8,268 bases of DNA from NCBI GenBank assembly GCA_018695965.1, contig JABHQB010000068.1:1-8268 (forward strand), written 5' to 3'. The translations under genes were made by a program, and so were the position numbers. The notes beneath the pieces were generated by a model that saw only the letters and a program-made list of their open reading frames with translations, was not told where the DNA came from and did no database searches. Shown here one piece after another: positions 1 through 6,614 of the stretch (within the stretch, counting starts at the first letter, position 1; the number at the start of each line of letters is the position of its first letter). Source of the DNA: Flavobacteriales bacterium (GTDB lineage Bacteria; Bacteroidota; Bacteroidia; Flavobacteriales; BACL11).

Positions 1-653
1 ACGCTCACCCAGAGTTAAAGAAGATTATTGATATTCAGTTAGATGTTGCTTCTACAGAACTTTGTTATCCATTATTTTTCCACCCTATAACTCCAGATGT
101 TGATGAGGTTTTGTTTGAGGATAAAAAGATTAAAATTTCAACGTTTCCATTAAATCATGGGATAGATTGTAATGGTTTCTTATTTGAAGAGAAACTTTCT
201 CCAAGAAAATTATTATCGGAAAAAGTTCAGGAATATAATATTCCTATTGATAAATTAAAAGAAATAAAACAAGGCTCAGATTTTACAACTACAGATGGGA
301 TAAGAATTGACAATATAGAGATTACAAAAGAAAACAGAATCCCGGATAGTTACGCTTTTTGTTCGGACACAAAATATCATGAAGAAATAGTAGAGAAAAT
401 AAAGAATGTTACATTATTGTATCATGAAACTACTTTTATGCAAGACAGGTCAGAGCGAGCGAATGAAACGAATCATTCAACAACTATTGATGCTGCAAAT
501 ATTGCAAATCTATCTTCAGTAAAGAATTTGTTAATTGGTCATTTCTCTCAACGATATCAGGATAAAGGGTTATTATTAAATGAGGTAAGATCAATTTTTG
601 ATAAATCAATTGTTGCATCTGAAGGTTTAACAATAGACTTTTCTGATTTGTAA
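1..653 (+). CDS. rnz: Ribonuclease Z (tRNA 3' endonuclease), 5'-truncated by window edge
   Basis: RNase Z is a zinc-dependent metallo-beta-lactamase-fold endonuclease that removes the 3' trailer from precursor tRNAs in the cytoplasm. The frame is open from base 3 with no start in view. The 216 visible residues are the C-terminal two thirds of a family of about 300 residues, so the HxHxDH zinc motif lies outside the window. Visible family motifs (residues counted from base 3) are FPLNHGIDCNGFLF at 48-61, CSDT at 120-123 with the metal-binding Asp122, the HEAT-like loop HETTF at 141-145, NHST at 157-160, and GHFSQRY at 179-185 with metal ligand His180. A TTG at 111 could be mistaken for a start, but conserved sequence continues upstream of it. 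It ends in TAA, 63 bases before the surface-protein gene. The assignment is secure; the gene looks intact apart from the window edge. Confidence 0.95.
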   Translation, partial: AHPELKKIIDIQLDVASTELCYPLFFHPITPDVDEVLFEDKKIKISTFPLNHGIDCNGFLFEEKLSPRKLLSEKVQEYNIPIDKLKEIKQGSDFTTTDGIRIDNIEITKENRIPDSYAFCSDTKYHEEIVEKIKNVTLLYHETTFMQDRSERANETNHSTTIDAANIANLSSVKNLLIGHFSQRYQDKGLLLNEVRSIFDKSIVASEGLTIDFSDL

Positions 654-656
654 GTA

Positions 657-687
657 TTTCATTATTACTATAATTTAGGTATATTTG
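657..687 (+). promoter_or_regulatory. Bacteroidota-type promoter for the surface-protein gene
   Basis: TATATTTG at 680-687 matches the Bacteroidota -7 consensus TAnnTTTG exactly. TTTC at 657-660, 19 bases upstream, is a three-of-four match to the -33 TTTG element at a fitting distance. Transcription would then start near 694, giving a leader of roughly 20 bases before the ATG at 717. The element sits in the only real intergenic gap of the window, just after the rnz stop, so the long gene is probably transcribed on its own. No clear Shine-Dalgarno is present; the leader ends in a run of eight T at 707-714. The call rests on motif match and position only. Confidence 0.6.
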
Positions 688-716
688 CACTTATTAAGAA
701 AATATATTTTTTTTAC

Positions 717-3700
717 ATGAAAAGAATCTTATTTATTCTCTCCTTTGTTTTTATTGTTTTTGAGAGTAACTCACAAATAACTATTGTTGATGAAGATATG
801 CAGTTAACAGATTGTAATAGTCACGAAGGATCTATTACAACGACTATTAACAATCCCATCAATCAAGTGTTTTATTTTCTTCAGAGATATGATACATTAT
901 TTAATCTTTGGCCAACAATCACCACCTCTCCAGGAACTCTTGACAGTATATATACTATGTCCTTTTCCGAGTGTGGAGCATATAGGGTTGTTGTATATGA
1001 TGGATTGTTATCATTATCTGACACTACTAATACATATCTTATTGCTTGTGATACAATGAGGGGTACAACATCCGTGCCAGGACAGGACAACATTCAATGT
1101 TTTGGAGACTCTACAGGTGAGCTAAGGTATGAAGTTATTGGAGGAGTTCCTTTTGATAGTTTAGGCTATAAGTATTACAATTATTCTTGGTACAAAGATG
1201 ATTCTTTATACGCTTCAGGTAGAAATCTTAAAACTATATCTAATTTATATAATGGGGATTCTACTAGCGTACCATATTTATTATATGTTGAAGACTCTAA
1301 TGGTTGTATTTTTCGACCACTTGACACATTATCTGTGAACATTGACACCTCTTGGATGTTTCAACAAGATCCCATTCAAATAATAATTAAAGAGATTGAC
1401 TCTGTAGGTTGTATAGGCACAAATACAGGTTCAATTAACGTAAATATTCGAGGTGGGAAGTTTCAAGGTCCACATTATTATGATCTTTATTTAAAAGACT
1501 CTAACTCTGATATTATCAGATGGATAGATAGAGATAGCAACGATATGTCTCTAAATATAGATACGACTATCTCCCTCCATCATATCAAAGTGATATTTGA
1601 TTCTTTGGGTGTAGGTGATTACACTTTACATGTAGAAGATACATTTGGTTGTACTGCTGTTAGTGATACAATTACTATATCAGAACCAGATTCAATAAAG
1701 GACTTACAGGTATCAGTTGATTATAATTCTTTTTTCTGTAAGCATCATAAAACTAGGATAAAAATTTATGGTGTTTCTGGAGGTCATCAGAGTAATTTAT
1801 CATATTATTGGGAAGAAATTCTCCCAATAGAGTCAGATTCAATGTATGTTTCATCTGGAACATATAAAGCCTATATTATAGATGACGTCTATGGTTGTAA
1901 GGATTCTTTAGATTTCCCCCTTACTGTTCTAAATCCGATTATACCTTATGTTAGACCTACAGATGTTGAATGTTTTGGAGAGAGTTCAGGAAGTTTACAA
2001 ATAGATTCTATTGTTGGAGGAGTACCTCTAAGTAATTCTTCAGGTAATGCGTATTATGAATATCAATGGTCAATCGATACAACTCAATGGTTAATATTCG
2101 ACACAACAAGTAGTAGTATAAATAATCTGTCTGCTGGAATTTACCAATTAATCATTAAGGATAGCTTATGTGAGGATACAACAGACTTTATTATTTCCCA
2201 AAACTCTAACTTAAATTTAGATTCCACAATTACCATTCCATTTTGTTTTGGAGATTCATCTGGGAGTATTGATATCAATCTTACTGGAGGAACACCTCCA
2301 TATACTCTTCTATGGACAGGTCCAAATGGATTTACTTCTAATGATACTAGTATTAGTAATTTAATGGCAGATACTTTTTTCTTAGAAACAATAGATGATC
2401 TATCATGCATTTTCTTAGATACTATCGTAGTATCTGAACCTGACTCTTTAATAATTGATTTTGCCGCTTATCCAGACCCTCTACCTTGTAGAGGACAAAC
2501 TGCTTTAATTAATGCATTAATTGAAGGAGGAACTCTTCCATATACTTATAATTGGAGTACATCTGATACTTTGAGTCAGATTGTTGAAACAGCAGGTAAT
2601 TACACACTTATAGTGATGGATGATAACGGATGTATTGATAGTAATTCCATTTTAATAACTGAGCCAGCATTATTAAAGATTGTAGATTTCTCATTTACTC
2701 CAGCTACTTGTAATGTTGGTGCTACAGCTTCTGTGGTAGTTTCTGCAGGAACAGAACCTTATTCATATATTTGGAGTAACGGTGACACTACTACTTCTGT
2801 ATATGATTTATCAGAAGGAACACAATGGGTGCTAGTTACCGATTCTTGTGGTGACACTACTACTTATTATTTCGAAGTAGAAGCGTATATCTTAGAAACC
2901 ATTGTTAGTTATTTTAATGAAGATAATGGTAATCCACAAACTCTTGCAGAGGTAGATACTTGTTGTAATTCTAATAATGGAGCCCCTTACAGTTATCAGT
3001 GGTATGACGTAGATATGGACAGTATTATAGGCGAAATCAATAGTACTATTGATACTTTATGTGAAGGTTGGTATTACTGTATTACAACAGATATCAATGG
3101 TTGTAAAGATACAGTTGGTGTTGAGGTTAATTTTTATTTACCAGATGGACTTGTAGATATAAGTACTACAACAGTTTATGAAGATGTTCTACTATGGGGT
3201 TCTGAGGGTTATACTTATTTTTGGAGTACTGGAACTTCTGATGCGCACGCTAATATTTGCCCTGGAGATGAAAATATTTGGGTAGAAGTTACAGATAAAA
3301 ATGGATGTTTTAGAAGACAAAATAATATTCAACTTGATATTGAAGATATTTCATTAACTCTTTCTCCTGATTTTGATACTGTAAAATGTGATATTACTAA
3401 CTTGGAAGTGGAATTAGAAGTTACTGCAAACGGAGGAACAGGTGATTATACCTATTTATGGAGTAACGGACAAACAGAAGATAAAATAAGTGTATCTATA
3501 AATCCAGGAGTTTATAGTGTTACTGTAACAGATGAGAATTTATGTGCTGAAGATGCGGTATTTCATGTTGCAGTTATGTCGTCAGATTGCATTCCAAATG
3601 TCTTTTCTCCAAATGATGATGGTTCGAATGATGTTTGGAATTTAGAAGATGCGTTTTTCTATGCAGACTCTAAAGTAAAAGTCTTTAACAGATACGGGAA

Positions 3701-3845
3701 ATTAGTATTTAAATCAGAAGATAACACTCTTTGGGATGGAAAAAACCGATCTGGAAATGATGTGGAAGACGGTGCATACTTTTATGTTATTGATTTAGGA
3801 AATGATCTTAAAAAGATAAAAGGAACTGTAACAATTATCCGATAA
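717..3845 (+). CDS. Secreted SprB-repeat surface protein with gliding-motility/T9SS type B C-terminal domain
   Basis: A 1042-residue protein predicted to be exported by Sec and then by the type IX secretion system to the cell surface or medium. Residues 1-19 form a signal peptide: MKR, a hydrophobic core, then SNS before Gln20, a plausible signal peptidase I site. Residues about 30-945 are degenerate tandem SprB-like repeats. Each opens near a Cys (CFGDSTG at 128, CFGESSG at 419, CFGDSSG at 510), passes through GG-x-PY-x-Y-x-W, and closes with a D-x-NGC type motif. Residues 959-1042, starting IPNVFSPNDDG and containing VFNRYGKLVF, LWDGK and GAYFYVI, are the CHU_C / gliding-motility-associated C-terminal domain used as a T9SS sorting signal. 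ATG 717 is chosen because the signal peptide follows directly and a promoter precedes it. Likely an adhesin or other surface component; its ligand cannot be told. SprB itself is far longer, so this is not SprB. Confidence 0.9.
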   Translation: MKRILFILSFVFIVFESNSQITIVDEDMQLTDCNSHEGSITTTINNPINQVFYFLQRYDTLFNLWPTITTSPGTLDSIYTMSFSECGAYRVVVYDGLLSLSDTTNTYLIACDTMRGTTSVPGQDNIQCFGDSTGELRYEVIGGVPFDSLGYKYYNYSWYKDDSLYASGRNLKTISNLYNGDSTSVPYLLYVEDSNGCIFRPLDTLSVNIDTSWMFQQDPIQIIIKEIDSVGCIGTNTGSINVNIRGGKFQGPHYYDLYLKDSNSDIIRWIDRDSNDMSLNIDTTISLHHIKVIFDSLGVGDYTLHVEDTFGCTAVSDTITISEPDSIKDLQVSVDYNSFFCKHHKTRIKIYGVSGGHQSNLSYYWEEILPIESDSMYVSSGTYKAYIIDDVYGCKDSLDFPLTVLNPIIPYVRPTDVECFGESSGSLQIDSIVGGVPLSNSSGNAYYEYQWSIDTTQWLIFDTTSSSINNLSAGIYQLIIKDSLCEDTTDFIISQNSNLNLDSTITIPFCFGDSSGSIDINLTGGTPPYTLLWTGPNGFTSNDTSISNLMADTFFLETIDDLSCIFLDTIVVSEPDSLIIDFAAYPDPLPCRGQTALINALIEGGTLPYTYNWSTSDTLSQIVETAGNYTLIVMDDNGCIDSNSILITEPALLKIVDFSFTPATCNVGATASVVVSAGTEPYSYIWSNGDTTTSVYDLSEGTQWVLVTDSCGDTTTYYFEVEAYILETIVSYFNEDNGNPQTLAEVDTCCNSNNGAPYSYQWYDVDMDSIIGEINSTIDTLCEGWYYCITTDINGCKDTVGVEVNFYLPDGLVDISTTTVYEDVLLWGSEGYTYFWSTGTSDAHANICPGDENIWVEVTDKNGCFRRQNNIQLDIEDISLTLSPDFDTVKCDITNLEVELEVTANGGTGDYTYLWSNGQTEDKISVSINPGVYSVTVTDENLCAEDAVFHVAVMSSDCIPNVFSPNDDGSNDVWNLEDAFFYADSKVKVFNRYGKLVFKSEDNTLWDGKNRSGNDVEDGAYFYVIDLGNDLKKIKGTVTIIR
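1098..3545 (+). repeat. Array of about ten degenerate SprB-like repeats (protein level)
   Basis: Within the surface protein, closing Cys motifs fall at residues 197 (EDSNGC), 312 (EDTFGC), 394 (DDVYGC), 485 (KDSLC), 564 (DDLSC), 639 (DDNGC), 711 (TDSCG), 796 (TDINGC), 864 (TDKNGC) and 943 (TDENLC). Spacing is about 68-115 residues. Opening Cys residues are seen at 128, 232, 341, 419, 510, 591, 665, 749-750 and 891. Similarity is mostly at protein level. At DNA level only short blocks survive, such as TGTTTTGGAGA at 1098, 1971 and 2244, so the duplications look old rather than actively recombining. An earlier, less regular unit may start at about residue 33. Confidence 0.75.
2781..2865 (+). 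repeat. Exact 16-base direct repeat pair inside the surface-protein gene
   Basis: GGTGACACTACTACTT occurs at 2781-2796 and again at 2850-2865. The offset is 69 bases (23 codons), so both copies are in the same frame and encode GDTTT (in SNGDTTT and SCGDTTT). It is the longest exact direct repeat I noticed by eye in this gene. It lies inside one SprB-like unit (residues about 665-711) rather than at equivalent positions of two units. Confidence 0.7.
3591..3842 (+). other. T9SS type B / CHU_C sorting domain coding segment
   Basis: Residues 959-1042 of the surface protein match the gliding-motility-associated C-terminal domain. It opens with IPNVFSPNDDGSND, contains the VFNRYGKLVF strand and the LWDGK...G..V.DGAYFYVI core, and ends KGTVTIIR. 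Family knowledge: such domains direct cargo through the type IX secretion system, usually needing PorP/SprF-type partners. No sprF or porP homologue is adjacent in this window, so a partner would have to be encoded elsewhere. Confidence 0.88.
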
Positions 3846-4728
3846 ATTTTATAATCTCTTTTGTCTTATTAGTAGCAAAATGCGTAATGGTATGATCTCT
3901 TTTGAACCAGCTAATTTGTCGTTTTGCAAATCTCCTTGTATTTTTTTTTATCATATCTATAGCTTCTTCTTGGCTGTTTTTTCCATCCAAGTGTTCAAAC
4001 AATTCTTTGTATCCAACAGTCTGTAAAGAGTTTTTGTTTCTGTGATTTAATAGAGATTCAACTTCATATAAGAGACCGTTTTCTATCATGACGTCTACCC
4101 TTTTATTAATTCTTTTATAAAGATCTTCTCTATTCATATCCAATCCAATTTTCACAATATTAAACGATCGTTTTTTTACTTGTTCTTTCCGGAATTTTGA
4201 GAATGGCTTACCAGTTGAATAAATTACTTCAAGCGCTCTCATTAATCTTTGAGGATTTTGAATATCTACTTCATTAAAGTAAATTGGATCATTTTCTTTT
4301 AATTCTGATTGTAAAAATTTAATACCTTTTTCCTTATATAAAGAAATTACTCTATTTCTTATTTCTTTAGAAATATCAGGCATTTTATCAAATCCTTTGC
4401 AAATTGCATCTATATATAGACCTGACCCACCAACCATTATAATCTTTTCTTTTTCTTTTAAGAGTTCTTCTATCTTTCTTAGTGCATCTTCTTCAAATTT
4501 TCCAACATTATAATCTTCATTAACAGAGAGGTTATGAATAAAGTGATGTTGTACTTCAGAAAGTTCTTCCTTAGATGGAGGAGCTGCTCCAATTTTCAAC
4601 TCTTTGTAAAATTGTCTGGAATCTGCAGAAATAATTTGTGTGTTGTAGTGTTTTGCAAGTTTAATACTAATTGAGGTTTTTCCAATTGCAGTAGGGCCTA
4701 AAATGATAATGAGAGTTTTAGTATTCAT
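3835..4728 (-). CDS. miaA: tRNA dimethylallyltransferase MiaA
   Basis: MiaA transfers a dimethylallyl group from DMAPP to N6 of adenosine 37 in tRNAs reading UNN codons, the first step toward (ms2)i6A. From the chosen ATG at 4728 the protein is 297 residues, the normal family length. Visible motifs are the P-loop GPTAIGKT at 11-18, ADSRQ at 35-39, GGSGLY at 100-105, NPQRLMRALEV at 158-168, and RRFAKRQISWFKRD at 265-278. The family's GTAKP-like segment reads GAAPP at 47-51. In-frame ATGs at 4734 and 4740 add only two or four residues and cannot be excluded. The frame stays open to 4800 but that extension resembles no MiaA N-terminus. The start overlaps the upstream small gene by about 11 bases. 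The TAA at 3835-3837 lies inside the 3' end of the convergent surface-protein gene. Codons 260-263 contain a run of nine A. Confidence 0.95.
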   Translation of the reverse strand: MNTKTLIIILGPTAIGKTSISIKLAKHYNTQIISADSRQFYKELKIGAAPPSKEELSEVQHHFIHNLSVNEDYNVGKFEEDALRKIEELLKEKEKIIMVGGSGLYIDAICKGFDKMPDISKEIRNRVISLYKEKGIKFLQSELKENDPIYFNEVDIQNPQRLMRALEVIYSTGKPFSKFRKEQVKKRSFNIVKIGLDMNREDLYKRINKRVDVMIENGLLYEVESLLNHRNKNSLQTVGYKELFEHLDGKNSQEEAIDMIKKNTRRFAKRQISWFKRDHTITHFATNKTKEIIKFIG

Positions 4729-5200
4729 ATTCATTAACATCAAAAGAATCCTCAAACATATCTTCATAAGATTCAACCTCTTCTTGACATTCAACTTCAA
4801 ATTTTAAGTCAGGAGCTTTTTCAGGAATTTCACCTATTTTACGAGTGCATTTTTCGGTTATTTCATCAGATGATTCTAAATATTCCACAAAGAATCTCCA
4901 CATATTCATGAAGTCATAAATATAAATAAGCTTTGAATCTTTAGAATAAAGAACAGAAGAAATTGGCATATTCTTCATAGTGATTACATCTCCATCTTTT
5001 TCTGATGTGTCAAACAATGGTATTTCTTCACCTAGATCAAGATTAGAATCTGTAATATAAAAAGAAGCCATTTCAAATTTGTCTAGTTTCAGATTTTTAA
5101 TAATACTTTGATGTAAATACTCTAAATTATTTTCCGGATTTACTAGAATTTCACGGATTACATCTTCTTTACTTTCTAATGTTATTCTGATTTTAATCAT
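4718..5200 (-). CDS. pRiA4b ORF-3-like (IS1096 TnpR-passenger-like) small protein
   Basis: A 160-residue protein of uncertain function. It resembles the plasmid pRiA4b ORF-3 family (PF07929-like): an opening beta strand IKIRITLES, then EYLHQSIIKNLKL at 27-39 matching the family's DLH-x-x-I block, then YIYDFMNMW at 93-101 followed by an FFVEYLE strand, matching the usual Y-x-YDFGD-x-W ... E block. The usual Gly-Asp of that block is replaced by Met-Asn. The tail from about 133 to 160 is strongly acidic, with no membrane segment. The ATG at 5200 overlaps the end of cca by 8 bases and the stop overlaps the miaA start, so it is probably translated together with both. Despite the family's mobile-element name, no transposase or inverted repeat is nearby, and it looks like a resident operon gene. 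Family call moderate; function unknown. Confidence 0.7.
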   Translation of the reverse strand: MIKIRITLESKEDVIREILVNPENNLEYLHQSIIKNLKLDKFEMASFYITDSNLDLGEEIPLFDTSEKDGDVITMKNMPISSVLYSKDSKLIYIYDFMNMWRFFVEYLESSDEITEKCTRKIGEIPEKAPDLKFEVECQEEVESYEDMFEDSFDVNEYEY

Positions 5201-6614
5201 TTGATTTTAGATTTATTTCTTTAGCTTTTAGTTTCATAAATTCTATTGATGCTTCTTTCTCATTTTTTACTTTTCCATCTAATATTGCATCCTTTAATGA
5301 ATTTTTCAAGATGCCAACTTCTCTCCCTGCTTCAATATTAAAGATTTCCATTATTTCTTCACCGCTAATTGGTGGTTTCCAATTTCTGATATGATCCTTT
5401 TCTTCTATTTCTTTTAGTTTTTTTCTTACTAGTTTAAAGTTTTTAATATAACGAGCAACTTTCTTTGGGTTTTTAGAGGTAATATCTGCCTCACAAAGAG
5501 TCATTAGATCATCAATGTCATCTCCTGCATCAAAAAGCAAACGCCTAATTGCAGAATCAGTAACAATATCTTGAGACAGTACAATAGGTCTTAAATGAAG
5601 TGTAACTAATTTCTTTACATACTTCATTTTTTCGTTGAGAGGTAGTTTTAATGTTTTGAAAATTCTGGGCACCATTTTACCTCCAAGGAACTCATGTCCG
5701 TGAAAGGTCCATCCATGACCTTCTTCAAATCGTTTGCATTGTGGTTTTGCAATATCATGCAGCAGTGCAGACCAAATTAACCAAATATTGTCAGTATTTT
5801 TTCGGATATTATCAATTACTTCAAGTGTATGGTAAAAGTTGTCTTTATGTGCAAATTTCCCCCTTTCCTCTACTCCTTGTAGTTCAACCATTTCCGGAAA
5901 GAATTGGTGTAATAATTTTGTATTAAATAATAATTTTAATCCGATAGAAGGTTTTTCAGATAAGAGTATTTTGTTTAATTCTTCTGTAATACGTTCTTGC
6001 GAAATAATAGATAGTCGTTCAGCATTTTTGCAAATAGAACTATAAGATTCATTTTCTATTTCAAAATTGAGTTCTGATGAAAAACGGATAGCACGCATCA
6101 TTCTTAAGGGGTCATCAGAATAAGTAATATCAGGACTCAGAGGTGTTTTTATTGTTTTAGTTTCCAAATCCGATATCCCTGCAAAAGGATCTATTAATTT
6201 TCCATAATTAGAAGAGTTTAAGGAAATAGCCATTGCATTTATGGTAAAATCTCTCCTATTTTGATCGTCTTGAATTGTCCCATTTTCTACAATTGGTTTT
6301 CTCGAATTAGATCTGTATGATTCTTTTCTAGCTCCTACGAATTCATAATCTTCTTTATTATAATGAATCATTGCAGTGCCAAAATTATTGAAGTATTTTA
6401 CATCTATTTTCTTTTCTAATTTTTTTGATACTTGCTTAGCAAGATCTATTCCGGATCCAACACAAACAAAATCAATATCAGTTTTATTTTTTTTTCTTTT
6501 TAATAAAATATCACGCACAAAACCACCTACTACATATGTTTCTAGTTTAGAGCTTTCTGCAACTTCAGCAATGATTTTGAATATTGGATTTGTAAGATGC
6601 TTGTTTAGGTTCAC
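5193..6614 (-). CDS. cca: CCA tRNA nucleotidyltransferase with HD domain
   Basis: This enzyme adds or repairs the universal CCA end of tRNA using CTP and ATP without a nucleic acid template (class II, poly(A) polymerase-like nucleotidyltransferase fold). The 473-residue protein carries GGFVRD at 30-35, the catalytic DID at 46-48, RRDFTINAMA at 120-129, and DDPLRMMRAIRF at 167-178. An HD phosphohydrolase-type domain follows, with AHKDNFYHTLEV at 255-265 and LLHDIAK at 284-290. The start is GTG at 6614, sharing one base with the tsaC stop (TAGTG); the next residues NLNKHL and a PIFK...A block fit a normal N-terminus for Bacteroidota homologues. Because the HD domain is present, a poly(A) polymerase is a less likely reading, but substrate specificity was not tested. 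A run of nine A lies at codons 40-43, just before the catalytic aspartates. The 3' end overlaps the next gene by 8 bases. Confidence 0.93.
   Translation of the reverse strand: MNLNKHLTNPIFKIIAEVAESSKLETYVVGGFVRDILLKRKKNKTDIDFVCVGSGIDLAKQVSKKLEKKIDVKYFNNFGTAMIHYNKEDYEFVGARKESYRSNSRKPIVENGTIQDDQNRRDFTINAMAISLNSSNYGKLIDPFAGISDLETKTIKTPLSPDITYSDDPLRMMRAIRFSSELNFEIENESYSSICKNAERLSIISQERITEELNKILLSEKPSIGLKLLFNTKLLHQFFPEMVELQGVEERGKFAHKDNFYHTLEVIDNIRKNTDNIWLIWSALLHDIAKPQCKRFEEGHGWTFHGHEFLGGKMVPRIFKTLKLPLNEKMKYVKKLVTLHLRPIVLSQDIVTDSAIRRLLFDAGDDIDDLMTLCEADITSKNPKKVARYIKNFKLVRKKLKEIEEKDHIRNWKPPISGEEIMEIFNIEAGREVGILKNSLKDAILDGKVKNEKEASIEFMKLKAKEINLKSND

Noticed and set aside
484..690. A 68-codon minus-strand open frame over the rnz 3' end
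   Set aside because: Antisense to conserved RNase Z coding sequence, with no recognisable motifs; treated as a shadow.
3805..3817. Small hairpin ATCTT-AAA-AAGAT near the convergent gene ends, considered as a terminator
   Set aside because: The stem is only five mostly A-T pairs, it lies inside coding sequence, and no proper U tract follows on the minus strand.
3842..3856. AT-only palindrome ATAAA-T-TTTAT just after the surface-protein stop
   Set aside because: Too short and too AT-rich to act as an intrinsic terminator; likely compositional.
4753..4760. TATGTTTG on the minus strand, about 25 bases before the miaA ATG, matching the -7 consensus TAnnTTTG
   Set aside because: No -33-like TTTG/TTG at a suitable distance upstream. 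An 8-base motif with two free positions is expected by chance in AT-rich coding sequence, so an internal miaA promoter is possible but unsupported.
4729..4800. Longer miaA N-terminus starting at 4800
   Set aside because: The extra residues lie wholly over the small upstream gene's 3' end and match nothing in MiaA. The family start is a few residues before GPTAIGKT, fitting ATG 4728.
4718..5200. Mobile-element remnant, given the IS1096/pRiA4b family name
   Set aside because: No transposase, terminal inverted repeats or target duplication nearby. The gene is intact and overlaps both neighbours, as a settled operon member would.
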